Part shown: positions 48,703-59,172 of the stretch, one piece after another | Position numbering within the stretch: the stretch's first letter is position 1 | How the letters are laid out: each line of letters starts with the position of its first letter | NCBI GenBank assembly: GCA_963930655.1 | Contig: OZ005609.1 | Location: 21,277,001 to 21,341,000, forward strand | Direction: 5' to 3' | DNA from: Myrica gale | Taxonomy: Eukaryota > Streptophyta > Magnoliopsida > Fagales > Myricaceae | Length of the DNA stretch: 64,000 nucleotides | Translations under genes and position numbers: made by a program | Notes under the pieces: generated by a model | The model's input: the letters and a program-made list of their open reading frames with translations, nothing else | Told to the model about the DNA's origin: nothing | Database searches by the model: none

Positions 48703-48873
48703 GTTGTTTCGCGCGCGATAGACCAATATTTTTTCATTTCGGTTCGGGTCTATAGCGGCGGTAAGATCTAGTGCGGCGGAGCTATAGAAGTGGTCGCGAC
48801 CGCCGCTAAGAAACTGCTGCTAAATCTATAGCAACGGTTTCTGACTGTTGCTAAAGGTCATTTTTTTGTAGTG

Positions 48874-50990
48874 GATAATTATTTTAAAAAAAATTATTGT
48901 TACATGTGTTTATTTATTTATTTATGGGTATTACGTTGTGATATACAATGTCACACTGTTTTATTGTTTTGTACATTTTATAAAAGTCATGATGATGATT
49001 ATTGAATCAAAGGCGGAGATTATGATTTTAATTTGGTTCCTTGCTCAGTTGACAATTGTTCTAGACCGAGACACATATTTATGTGTAAATATGTCTACAC
49101 TCATTTTGTCTCTATTAAATAGGATGATGGACTCCATTATTGAGGTGATGACCTTAAGTAAACGAGTGGGTGCACAGTAAGAGTACATGCACTTAACGAG
49201 ATCAAATATGAATATCTTCAGGAAGTGATCACTGATGACTAGAATGATATTTATCACAATTAGCTTATGAAATTCTTAGACCTGAGAGGTTTGTGTAGGT
49301 CTATTTATTATTGTCACACCTCATGCTCGTATTGACCTCTTAGGCTCTCTTTATAGTTAAAGAATGCACAAATGACGGGGTTATGACACGTAAAAGCTTC
49401 ATCAGGGGTGTTTGGTTCGATTAAAATTTTTCATGTTCGAACAAGCTCGAGTTGGATTAAACATATATACACAAGTCGAGTTCAAACTTATTCGAGTCAA
49501 GCTCAAACTTGAATCAACCAACAAAATTTGAGCTTAGAAAACACATATATTACAAACAAATCTCAAATCAAGTCTCAACATATGACATCATAATATATAA
49601 TACACGTCATATCATAAACACTTGACATTTGTGCGAACTTTTTTTTAGAAAATATTTAGATTTATATAACTTATGTTAATTGGAAAAAATGACTGACAAA
49701 ATATATTTAATATATATAAGGCAAAATAAATAATTTTGGATAATACTCATCTATTCATATATCATTATAATCAAATGCATATTTTACTAATATATGACTA
49801 TTAAATATAAACCAACAAATAAATAAGAAACTTATAATACATAAAAGTGTATCAACTTTTAAATGAGCTTAAATGAGCCGAGTTGAACTTATACAAGTTT
49901 TGTTCGCGAACTTAAATCGAGTCAAGCTGAGTTTAACCGAATTTGACTCGTTTAATATTCGAGCCAAAAATTGTGTTCGAACTCGGCTTATTTATTAAAC
50001 GAACCGAGTTTGAGTTGTTCATGAACAGTTCAGTACTTCATTTACAACCCTAACCACATGCATTGGAACTAGTGGGGACGTTGGATCTCCACCCCACGGA
50101 AGCGTCGGAATTAATTACCTAGCGAAGTCAAACATTTTAATTAATTTTCTTTACACTTTCCTTCTGTGTGAGTGAATTCTCCCTTAATTAATTTAATTTA
50201 GAGGTACGCAAAATGATAATTTTATCACCATAATTTTTTGATATATAACGAATATTTTATGAGGATAAAATCGTAAAGTTAGGTGCTAACAAAATTAATT
50301 TCTGTCAAATTTTAGATGGTTATAGACGTGATTATAAGGCAATTATTTGAGAGTAATTTGATGCGAGTGTTGCTAATTAGTAGACTCAGTGCTCCGAAGA
50401 GTAAACCACCCACCGTTTGAAGTGCTAAGAGGATACAATATGGAACTAGGTAGACATAACTTCTATATATGGAACTACGTGAAATTAAGTTCCATATTGT
50501 CGATTTGCTGACCAAGATGGGCGTATTGGAGAGGATTAGGAGCCATGTTATAAGATATATATCGACATAACTATAACGAAGAGACTGCCAACATTAATTT
50601 GCTCAAATGGCATCGAAAGTGAAGTTCCAAAAAAAAATTGTAACCTTTCGTATATAAAAACATTACAAAATGTATCATGTGACAATATATATGACTGGAT
50701 ACACGACTTTATTTAGTTGTTCCTTCAATGGGAAGCACTAATTTTAATTGCTTGAAAACATATAGCATGCAAAATCAGCAACTAATTCTTCATGCCGCTG
50801 TCGTAATAGATTAGCCTGATCTTTATTCATATCTGACACAGTAAGATGGAAATAAATATTAGATCAAGAAATAATCTTTAATATTCATGCATGCTGTTGT
50901 GCAATATTATTAATTTTATCGGGATCTTAATATACATGGACCTATTTCTGGTACACTTGATTTTCTCATATATATATATATATATATATC
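48874..50990. other. AT-rich spacer with an eroded repeat
   Basis: No gene recognised. Between about 49405 and 50045 words such as GTTCGAACAAGCTCGAG and CGAGTTCAAACTTATTCGAG face similar words near 49865-50035. This suggests an old inverted-repeat element with a diverged AT-rich centre. A (TA)n tract lies at 50969-50989, where the downstream hAT element inserted. Confidence 0.5.
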
Positions 50991-52336
50991 CAGTGGCGGA
51001 GCCAAAAGCATAATCAATGGGGGCAAACTCCTAAAGAAAATGACAAAAAAAATTTACTGTGTAATGCAAAAAAAATATCTTAAGAGTTAGAATATCAAAA
51101 ATTAAAGACTAAAAACGTTGCAAAATAGCTTCGTCTCAATAGTTTCAAAAATCTCCCTTTCGATGTATATCACCTTACTATCATTCAACCATTCATCTCT
51201 CATCTTATTGCGCAAGTCAGTTTTGATAAACTTCATCGCAGAAATACTCTCTCAACGGTTACAGTCGTAACTGATAAGACCAATGTCAATTTAATCAGCA
51301 GATAAACCAATGGATATAGAGTATGTTTCCTCGTCTCAACCATCTTCACAGCAAGACCTCCAATATCTTGAAGTCCAGAAAAAGCATCATGACTTCTCAC
51401 ATCATAAATGTAGTTTCGAAGCTGATCTCTAAGTACAAGATGATCAATTGCTGAGAAATCTTCTGGATAAAGCTTAGCAAAACGAAGTAACTTAGAATGA
51501 TCATACGCTTCAACAACCAATTGGAGTTGGTGAGCAAAACAATGAATGTAGGTCGCAGAAGGATGATCCCTCAAAATGAGAGACTTCAACTCATTGAGTT
51601 CACCTCGCATGTTTGATGCCCCATTATATTGTTATGAAATCATTAGATTCCAAAACTAGAAAATCTAAGTGACTTTATGTAATTATTAGGTGAAAGTAAT
51701 AAGACTCCATGAGCCAAAGTGTCTTACCAATTACAACAACTTATTTTTAATACCATTGGACCAGTGATTATTTTTTGGAAAACATTAACTCTCCCAAATT
51801 ATTTCTTCCATTAGGTGCTTAGGACTCGAAAATTTCAAATGCATTGGTAATTCTTATTGTTTGTTACAGAAGAATATGAATGAAGACAAGGTACTATCTT
51901 ATATACTTTTTAACAGAAAGTTAAAATAAAAGCTAAGAGGACTCTTTACAAAAGCTAATATGGATGAAAGTTTACTTGTTAGTTTACAGTACCATTATCC
52001 ACAAAACCAGTTAGATTCTGAATCAAAGTCGCATGAGAGATTTTCACCTAATAATTACATAAAAGGTCACTTACATAATACGTTTCACCCTCAGTTAAGT
52101 TTTTTTTTTAAAAAAAAACAGCAAAAATAGGGTTGGGCTGGGCTGGGCTGATTGGGCGTCAAAGGGGGGCGAGCTGAGGCATCTGGGCAAGCCATAGAGG
52201 GCGGGCTGAAACTCTAATTGGCCAAGGGGGCGGGCCTTGACAAAAAAAAAATAAAAAAAAATAACATGTAAAAATAATTTTTTTGGGGAGCCAAGGGGGG
52301 CGGTGGCCCCCCCACTGCCCCCCTTGGCTCCGCCTG
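50991..52336 (-). mobile_element. hAT transposon, decayed
   Basis: Terminal inverted repeats CAGTGGCGGAGCCAA (left) and TTGGCTCCGCCTG (right, two bases shorter) are the common plant hAT ends. Both sides carry the perfect 8-bp target duplication TATATATC (50983-50990, 52337-52344). Inside on the minus strand are remnants of a ZMYM1-like hAT transposase. The right end holds a G-rich stretch (about 52130-52330). Confidence 0.87.
51110..51612 (-). pseudogene. hAT transposase fragment (ZMYM1-like, dimerisation domain)
   Basis: Minus-strand reading starts NMRGELNELKSLI and continues with YIHCFAHQLQLVVE, a hallmark of plant hAT transposases with a TTF-type zinc finger. It then runs through a shortened middle to VTVERVF. 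A frame slip at about 51240 follows; the next frame continues SAMKFIKTDLRNKM and WLNDS, the C-terminal hAT dimerisation domain. The catalytic core and DNA-binding parts are missing, so it is inactive. Confidence 0.82.
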
Positions 52337-52446
52337 TATATATCCAAAATATTACAAAATACGCCGGATAAAGATAGAACGACAATTCTCACAAAGAGAG
52401 ACAGAGAGGGATAAAAACTTTATACCACGTCTCAAATTAATGGCGC

Positions 52447-52752
52447 TCAATGAAGGTGACATTTTTTGTGACGATCGATGATCTCTCCGTGGTCAACTCC
52501 TACGGCGCAGCATAAGGAACATCCCGTCGCGCAAAGTTCAAAAACCAATGCAGACTGCTTTTCAACGCAGAATCTGGCCAAGCATTCGAAGAAGCATACT
52601 TCGGAAAATATCACACGAGGGTTAGGGAGAAATCGTCCAATATCAAGAGGAGATGGAGGCTGAGGGGCGTTGGCTTGCACTACAAGTGGCCGCCGAAGCA
52701 TGGCAAACACCGTCATCGTCAAAGCAAGTCTCCTTGTGCCATTTCCAGCCAT
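52447..52752 (-). CDS. Putative small cysteine-rich secreted protein (thionin-like)
   Basis: A 101-aa frame starts MAGNGTRRLALTMTVFAML and ends its leader at about VVQANA, a signal-peptide layout, though the hydrophobic core is interrupted by RRP. The rest has paired cysteines (CFFECLARFC, LCATGCSLCCA) and ends DRHKKCHLH. This resembles plant thionin-like small secreted peptides in architecture only. The expected C-terminal cysteines are missing and the leader is altered, so it may be a decaying copy. No neighbour supports a pathway. Confidence 0.4.
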   Translation of the reverse strand: MAGNGTRRLALTMTVFAMLRRPLVVQANAPQPPSPLDIGRFLPNPRVIFSEVCFFECLARFCVEKQSALVFELCATGCSLCCAVGVDHGEIIDRHKKCHLH

Positions 52753-53157
52753 GACTTTCCTTCTACTTGTAAAATAATTTCCCTGTTTCTGTAAAGTTTA
52801 ATTAATATTTCGAAACCGCGTTGCTTAGTGCATTTCAATGCTCTGGTACGCTCCAGTTATTGGAATATATAATGTCTCCTCCTTTCATTTATTTAATTTT
52901 AAGGGGTAAAGGGAGAGGCTAGATTTATTCTTTAGAGGGTCACAAGAAACTCTGTCACTGTATGCTGCATACGCCCATAAAAAAAAAGTTAGGAGAAGGG
53001 CTGAGCGAAGGGTGAGACTATTATTCGAGCTTATACGAGTCATAAGAATGTACGAGTTGTATCCACCTGTCAAAACTTAGATGCAGGAGAGACGTAGAGA
53101 AAGAGAGCTAAGAAGTGTTCTCATTTAGTGAAAGGGTAAGTACCTTTCCGCGAAAGT
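52753..53157. other. Gene-free spacer
   Basis: Presumed upstream region of the minus-strand cysteine-rich ORF plus unassigned sequence. No gene seen. Confidence 0.4.
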
Positions 53158-53830
53158 TGGGTATGATCATTTTCGTCTATGGGTTTTGATCATTTTTCAA
53201 AATTCGTTCTTAAATTTTCGCATTTATTACACATAATCCTTGAGATTTATGATTTTATCAAAATGGTCACTTTGTCTGCTTTCGTTAGTGAATTGTCCAG
53301 TCAACTAATGAGCCTACACATCATTACCAATCAGAAAATGACATGTGTAATATTTTTTTAAATGACACGTCATTCTTACTGTGCCACATCGGTAAAATAA
53401 ACAAAATTAACAAAAAGCCAATTTTTTAAATAAAAAAAAACCCTTGGGGGTGGCTTGCAGACACCCCTTCTCCTAGGAAGCCTAGGGTGGTCTCTTGGAG
53501 AAAAGGGTGGCTCGGCCTCCCTGGTTTTGGGGTGGCAGCAATCTAACCCTCTACCTCCATGATTTTAGGGTGGTAGCGAGCCACCCCCCATCCTCCCCTG
53601 TTTTGGGGGAATAAAAATGATATGACATTTAAAAAAAAATTTGTTACACGTCTTTTCTTGTTGATCATGATGTGTAAGTCTGTTAGTTGATTGAGTTGTT
53701 CGCTAGCGAAAGTGGACAAAATGACTATTTAGAAAAATTCATAAATCCAATGACTACGTTATAAATGCAAAAACCCAATGACGGATTTTTAAAAGTGATC
53801 AAAACACAATGACAAAATTGGCCATTAACT
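53158..53830. mobile_element. Foldback element, ~670 bp
   Basis: The left arm (GGGTTTTGATCATTTTTCAAAATTCG... TTTCGTTAGTGAATTGTCCAGTCAACTAA pattern) pairs with the reverse complement of the right arm for about 150 bp with many changes. Shared blocks include TTTTGATCA, TTTGCATTTAT and CACTTTCGCTAG. The centre is GC-rich with repeated GGGTGGC / CCACCC words (about 53445-53610). No ORF of note. Confidence 0.72.
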
Positions 53831-54109
53831 CTTTTTTCATAAAAGCTCCCGGATTTCATTACTTTAAAAGGTTCAACACCTATGTTAGGAGCTTTAAAAG
53901 GCTAGCCAAACTCTAAAAGTCAGTTTAAGAGGTGAGGCTTTCCCTCTCACTTATAAACCGAGCACTAGCCCCTTCTACAACCAATGTGAGACTAACCCCA
54001 TTATATAATGCTAGCTTTGGAGAGAGAGATGAGCAGTTTAATCTTCCAAGGACATTCTTCAATATAGCTGCAGAGAGCATTCATCCCTATAGGGAGTTAA
54101 TCACCTAAA

Positions 54110-55890
54110 CTTGCTGCCAGCCCTACCACCGAGATCCCCAAAAGTAAGGCTTCAGCCTTCTCCTAGAGTTAGGTCAACTCTGGCAAGCCGTTTGGTTTCA
54201 GCATAAAGGATAGCACCCAGATGATCCCTACAAACACAAACCACCATGGAGAAGTGAGGGCAAACAACCACATCCACGTCAATCTTCACAGTCCCGGGGT
54301 CAGGTGGAGTCCAAAACTGGACTCGGAAAGATGATGTCCGTCAGGATGTAGTATGTTGGTTGCTAATTTTGTGCACTTGGGCCACCAGTTGAAGAATTTC
54401 CAAAGCAGAACCTCCATGAGCCACTTGGTTATGATAATCCCGGACAAGATCCAAAGCATTTACCGCAAAAAGCTAAAAACGGTGAGCTTCTGAGGAGTGA
54501 ATGCCCAAACTCGAACACGAGTCAAGGATCCAATGGCTAACAGGGAACTGAGCAAAAGAATCAACGAGGATAGGCCATGGCCCTTGCCTAAATGCAACTC
54601 ATTAGGCAAGGCAAGAAAAGGTGTTGAGCATATTTCCATATGCCCAAAATAGAGAGGACAAAGGTTGTGACAGAAACCCACCTAGAGACCCCAAAGTGAC
54701 AAGACTTGCAAGCATACTTGGCAAGGCCTTAGGGACAAAGAGGCTTGCTCATGGCGCGTCTAGGGGCAACTTGGCATGACCAATGTCTTCAGACATTACT
54801 AACCAAGACACCAAGTTGTGGCATGACATAAGATGAGCATTTGGAGGGTTGATGCTAGGAGACTCAGGGTGTTTGGCAGAGCATAATGATGGCACGACCA
54901 TATGGCCACTGGCCACAACGGTGCCAACAAAAGCACATGAGGAGTTGATTCGAGAAGGTTCTCAAGATTAAATGGTAAATATTGGTAGCACCACCCCAAG
55001 ACCACTGGAGGTGGCGGTGCACGTGGAAAGTTGGTTCCAATGGATCTGAGAAGTCACAAGAACCCGATTAACATCACCACCTCACAAGGTGGTGGTGGTG
55101 GAGCAATAGCGGCAACGACGGAGCATGGCGGCAGCAACCACCATGGGCGGCAATGAAGAACTATATAGGGTGACTCATCCCTATATGGTCGAAGCCTTCA
55201 AATTATGAGAGTTATGTTTATTGATTTCTAATAAAAAAAAAACTTACCATGTTGGTGTGAGTCAATTAAGGAAACAATCTAAGTCCTATTTGTGAAAATT
55301 GATCATTGATTGAAGTTAAGAATTTTTAAATCATGTGGCACTTAGGGTTAGCTCCCATTATGGAAGCATATGGTTGGTTACATTAGAGTCAAATATAGGC
55401 AAATCAATCGAAGATTGATTGGCTCCTATTTAGGCAAGTTTTGACCACCAAGGAATGATCCTTTCAAGATATTTACTTTGGGCTTTTGCTTAATCTTAGT
55501 AGATTTGATTTTGAGTGGCAATCAAGCTTTTATTCTACCCCTATATGGCACTCATTGTAAGGATCCAATTGAATATTTATCCAATAGAGTCTCTGCGTAA
55601 GTTTTTGGCCTTAGTGCCTTTTATCGGGTGCAGGTAGCCCCGTTTACCTTTGGCCTAGCATTAAAGAGTGATTGGAGAAATAAGGGAGTTACCCGATCCT
55701 CCATATCGAGGAAACTACTTTCCACACGGGGTCTTGGGTGAAAATTAGCCATGCCTAGTACCCAAGAGTCCAACCAAACACTCGAAGTAGCGCCATCACA
55801 AATTTCGCGACATGCACCCACTCTGAAATTAGGCATTAGTTTGATTATCCCCTTCCAAGATCAAGAAGCAATCTCAGGCATCGGGAAGGT
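54110..55890 (-). mobile_element. LINE relic (reverse transcriptase C-terminus and RNase H)
   Basis: Minus strand, 5' to 3': near 55890-55620 the reading RVGACREICDGATSSVWLDS matches the post-RT region of plant LINE polyproteins (W-x-V-G-x-G-x-x-I-x-x-W-x-D-x-W type). Near 54480-54120 come TPPDPGTVKIDVD, CVCRDHLGAILYAETKRLA and LGE, the start of an RNase H (RVT_3) domain with its first catalytic Asp. Order and strand fit one element. About 1.1 kb between them is unrecognised and may include later insertions. No complete frame survives. Confidence 0.68.
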
Positions 55891-56359
55891 TCAAAAGGAG
55901 TGACAGCGGAGATACTTGGCTTGCAAAAGGCATACCAAATGCTATAGTCATCAAAGGTGATAAGCCAGCACATTTTAGCTAAATAATAGAACGGGTCACT
56001 TATTATGTTTACGACAAATTCTACTTGCTAAATATATAAATTCCAAAACCTCTGTTCGGGAACACACTCGTAAAAGTTAGATAGTTTAGCTAAAACTCAA
56101 ATGGCTAACAGCCCTAATAAAATTAAGAATAAATACAATTTTGTCCCAATTATCTGTATAAAAATTAAATAAGTTTTTTAAACATTAAAATTTATCAAAT
56201 TCGTCACTGAGATTTAAAATTCGATCTATGCCGGCTAAAGTTTAATTTAATAAATTTTAAAGCTTAGAATCATATTTAATTTTTGCACAAATTGCCGTAC
56301 CGACTTTGTATTTATTCTTAAAAATATATTCCCCTCTCCGCACTTCGCTAATATTCAAA
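55891..56359 (+). promoter_or_regulatory. Presumed promoter region of the PPR gene
   Basis: AT-rich sequence between the LINE relic and the PPR gene. No clear TATA box or other motif could be singled out. Confidence 0.3.
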
Positions 56360-56457
56360 ATGCAAGCGAGATTACCGCGCTTATTTCTCAGCAACAGAGT
56401 AACTTATGGCGTTCGGAATCATCCACTCTATCATCTTCATCCTCACTTCAGTCAGTG
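56360..56457 (+). other. Possible out-of-frame organelle targeting presequence of the PPR gene
   Basis: ATG at 56360 opens a 32-codon frame (MQARLPRLFLSNRVTYGVRN...) rich in Arg, Leu and Ser with no acidic residue. It runs up to a stop next to the PPR start. This looks like a mitochondrial presequence in the wrong frame; a one-base change would join it to the PPR frame. Confidence 0.45.
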
Positions 56458-58752
56458 ATGCTCAATCCAAACAACCCTCGTCAATATGTCGATAGATTCT
56501 TGTCGTTTTTGCAGGAATTCTCAAAACATCTTGTCCTCGTGAAGTCCATCCATGCCCAGATTATCACCAATTCTATTCCCGAAGACCAATTTTTGGCTAC
56601 CAAACTTGTGAGGACTTATTGTGATTTGGGTCATGTGGACGATGCCCGTCACATTTTTGATCAATTTACTCAGCCAAAAACGATTCTTTGCAACGCCATA
56701 GTTGGTGGGAATGTGAGAAATGAGCGGTACAATGAGGCCCTTGAGTTGTTTACAATGATGGGGTCTCGCAATTTGAAAATCGATAGTTATACGTGTAATT
56801 TTGTGCTCAGGGCATGCACGGGCTTGCTAGATTATGAAGCGGGTAGGGAAGTAATGCTGAGAGCAGCCGAAAAAGGGTTTGAAAGTAATATGTTTGTGGG
56901 GAGCTCGATTATTAATTTCTTGGTGAAATTTGGTAGAATTAATGAAGCGCGAAGGGTCTTTGACGCAATGTCTGAAAAGGATGTTGTTTGCTGGAATTCT
57001 ATGATAGGTGGGTATGTGCAGGCATGCCATTTTAACGAGGCTTTTGGTTTGTTTTTTAATATGCATCGTTGGGGGAGTTGGCCAAGTCCCGTAACTATGG
57101 CAAGCCTGATTCAAGCATGCATAGAAACAAGGAATTTGATACTTGGTAAATGTGTTCATGGGTATGCACTTGTGTTAGGAATGGGTGATGATGTTTTGGT
57201 GCTTACCACATTTGTTGACATGTATAGTAAGATGGGTTATGTGGAACTTGCTAAATGGGTCTTTGTTAGCATGCCAACGAGAAATTTGGTGTCGTGGAAT
57301 GCTATGATAGCGGGATTTGTACAGAATGGTTCCGTGCGAGAAGCTGTACACCTCTTTCATAGGTTGGTATCCAGTGGTGGTGGGTTTGATTCAACAACCA
57401 TGGTTAGCCTCCTTCAGGGTTGTGTTCAAATAGCTGATTTGGATGGTGGAAAAATCCTCCATGGTTGCACATACAGAAAGGGTTTCACTTCGAATATTGC
57501 TTTGTCTACTTCAATTCTTGATCTATATTTGAAATGTGACGCCTTGAAGCACGCATTCATTGTCTTTGACAGCATACAAAATAGGAATGTGATTACTTGG
57601 ACTGCCATGCTTGTAGGGTTGGCACAGAATGGGCATGCCGAAGATGCCCTGGACTTATTTAGTCAGATGCAAGAAGAGGGAGTTGCAGCTAATTATGTCA
57701 CTCTCGTTAGTTTGATCCATTCTTGTACCCACCTGGGCTCTCTGCGAAAAGGAAGAAGCATCCATGCGCATTTTATTCGCCGTGCCTTTGCATTTGAGGC
57801 AGTTAACATGACAGCCCTGATTGATATGTATGCCAAGTGTGGAAAGATAAATTCTGCTGAGAGGGTATTCGGAGGTGGGTCAATCTCTAGAGATGTTATT
57901 CTATGGAACTCAATGATAACAGGATATGGGATACATGGGCATGGGCATCAAGCTGTTGATATCTACAGAAAAATGTTAGAGGAGGGGATCAAGCCAAATC
58001 AAGCAACCTTTGTTTCTCTTCTAACTGCTTGTAGTCACTCAGGCCTCGTGGAAGAGGGCATTCCTTTGTTCCAAAGAATGGAAAGAGACCATAGCATTAG
58101 GCCTACTGAGAAGCACTATGCTTGTTTTGTGGATCTCCTTAGCAGAGCAGGGCGCCTTGAGGAAGCAGGGGCATTGGTCAAACAAATGCCTTTTGAACCA
58201 GGCAGTGCTGTGCTTGAAGCTTTACTGAGTGGATGCCGAACTCACAAGAACATCGATCTGGGTATTCAGACTGCTGATAAGTTACTTCATTTAGATTCCA
58301 GGAATCCTGGAGTTTATGTTGTTCTATCAAATATATATGCTGAAGCAAGGAGATGGGACGCAGTCGATCATATTCGAGGCCTCATGAGGACACGGGGGCT
58401 GAGAAAAACACCCGGTTACAGTTCAATTGAAGTAGGAAACCGGGTCTACACATTTTTTGCTGGAGATTATTGTCGTTCGAAATGGGCTGATGAATATCAG
58501 TTTTTGGAAACTTTAAGGCTAGAGGTAGAGGCGTCTGGTTATGTGCCAGATACCAGTTGTATTCTGCGTGATGTAGAGGAGCCAATGAAGGTTAAGTTAC
58601 TGTGGGGCCACAGTGAGAGATTAGCTATTGCATTTGGTCTTTTAAGCACACCAGCTGGGAGCTTGATCAGGATCACCAAGAATCTGCGCGTTTGTACTGA
58701 CTGTCATGTTGTGACCAAATATCGAAGGTTGCCAAGAGGGAAATTATTGTAA
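56458..58752 (+). CDS. PPR protein, PLS class, E/DYW subgroup; C-terminus frameshifted
   Basis: Intronless, 764 aa from the ATG at 56458. It is an array of 35-residue pentatricopeptide repeats (for example [50 protein letters not shown]), then the E region and [18 protein letters not shown]. The DYW deaminase domain follows with HSE (His718, Glu720) and CTDCH (Cys746, Cys749). After residue ~755 (TKY, 58720-58722) the frame shifts and stops at 58752. The lost end is encoded next door in another frame (REIIVRD, RFHHF, CSCNDYW, stop 58812-58814). Such proteins direct C-to-U editing of organelle RNA. This copy lacks the second zinc site and terminal DYW, so it may be inactive or need a partner. 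A sequencing error is the alternative. Confidence 0.9.
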   Translation: MLNPNNPRQYVDRFLSFLQEFSKHLVLVKSIHAQIITNSIPEDQFLATKLVRTYCDLGHVDDARHIFDQFTQPKTILCNAIVGGNVRNERYNEALELFTMMGSRNLKIDSYTCNFVLRACTGLLDYEAGREVMLRAAEKGFESNMFVGSSIINFLVKFGRINEARRVFDAMSEKDVVCWNSMIGGYVQACHFNEAFGLFFNMHRWGSWPSPVTMASLIQACIETRNLILGKCVHGYALVLGMGDDVLVLTTFVDMYSKMGYVELAKWVFVSMPTRNLVSWNAMIAGFVQNGSVREAVHLFHRLVSSGGGFDSTTMVSLLQGCVQIADLDGGKILHGCTYRKGFTSNIALSTSILDLYLKCDALKHAFIVFDSIQNRNVITWTAMLVGLAQNGHAEDALDLFSQMQEEGVAANYVTLVSLIHSCTHLGSLRKGRSIHAHFIRRAFAFEAVNMTALIDMYAKCGKINSAERVFGGGSISRDVILWNSMITGYGIHGHGHQAVDIYRKMLEEGIKPNQATFVSLLTACSHSGLVEEGIPLFQRMERDHSIRPTEKHYACFVDLLSRAGRLEEAGALVKQMPFEPGSAVLEALLSGCRTHKNIDLGIQTADKLLHLDSRNPGVYVVLSNIYAEARRWDAVDHIRGLMRTRGLRKTPGYSSIEVGNRVYTFFAGDYCRSKWADEYQFLETLRLEVEASGYVPDTSCILRDVEEPMKVKLLWGHSERLAIAFGLLSTPAGSLIRITKNLRVCTDCHVVTKYRRLPRGKLL

Positions 58753-58933
58753 GAGATACCAATCGGTTCCATCACTTTCTTGATGGTAAATGTTCATGCA
58801 ATGACTACTGGTGATGAGGACATTAGATCTTCTTCCCCATACGATGTCACAAACAAATGAGGTTTTTCTTTCTCCTCAGTTCTGTATAATCTGTATCGAA
58901 ACTGTCTAGCAGGGAACTTGATGCCAACCTCCT

Positions 58934-59172
58934 TATAAAAGAATTTTAGAGAAGATTGAATTTGGCAGCGTAAGAACTCTTCGCTGTGCTTGGATTTGTA
59001 TTTAAAAAGTATTCTGTTACAATATTGTTACAGAAGAGATTACAAAAGATTTGAGCAAAAGATAAGAATAAAAGATAAGATACAAACGTTAACTTTACTA
59101 CAATCATGTAACTGCTGTTTGTTATTTTGAATTTGAATATCTTGAATATCTCCAATAGTATCGCTAACAGCA
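58934..59172 (-). mobile_element. 3' LTR of minus-strand copia element
   Basis: Read on the minus strand it begins TGCTGTTAGCGATACT after a CTTGCGGGG purine-rich tract and ends ...TTCTTTTATA, 239 bp. Its first 101 + strand bases match the partial LTR at the window end at about 94 of 101 positions. The 3' terminus is TA rather than CA. Confidence 0.85.

Larger units (their letters stand above)
46601..48873. mobile_element. Pack-CACTA: CACTA element carrying CLP1 exons
   Basis: Ends CACTACAAAAAAAACAGGTC and ...TTTTTTTGTAGTG are the inverted CACTA termini. Both flanks are GAT (46598-46600 and 48874-48876), a 3-bp target duplication diagnostic of CACTA/EnSpm. Sub-terminal regions (46620-46915 and 48755-48855) are packed with short GC-rich words in both orientations such as AGCGGCG, CGCCGCTAAA and AGCAGCGTTTG. 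No transposase is present. The middle is very AT-rich (46915-47640), then a gene-like part follows at about 47640-48705. Confidence 0.92.

Noticed and set aside
52095..52392. Minus-strand ORFs over the G-rich right end of the hAT element
   Set aside because: They read across the terminal inverted repeat and low-complexity sequence; not a gene.
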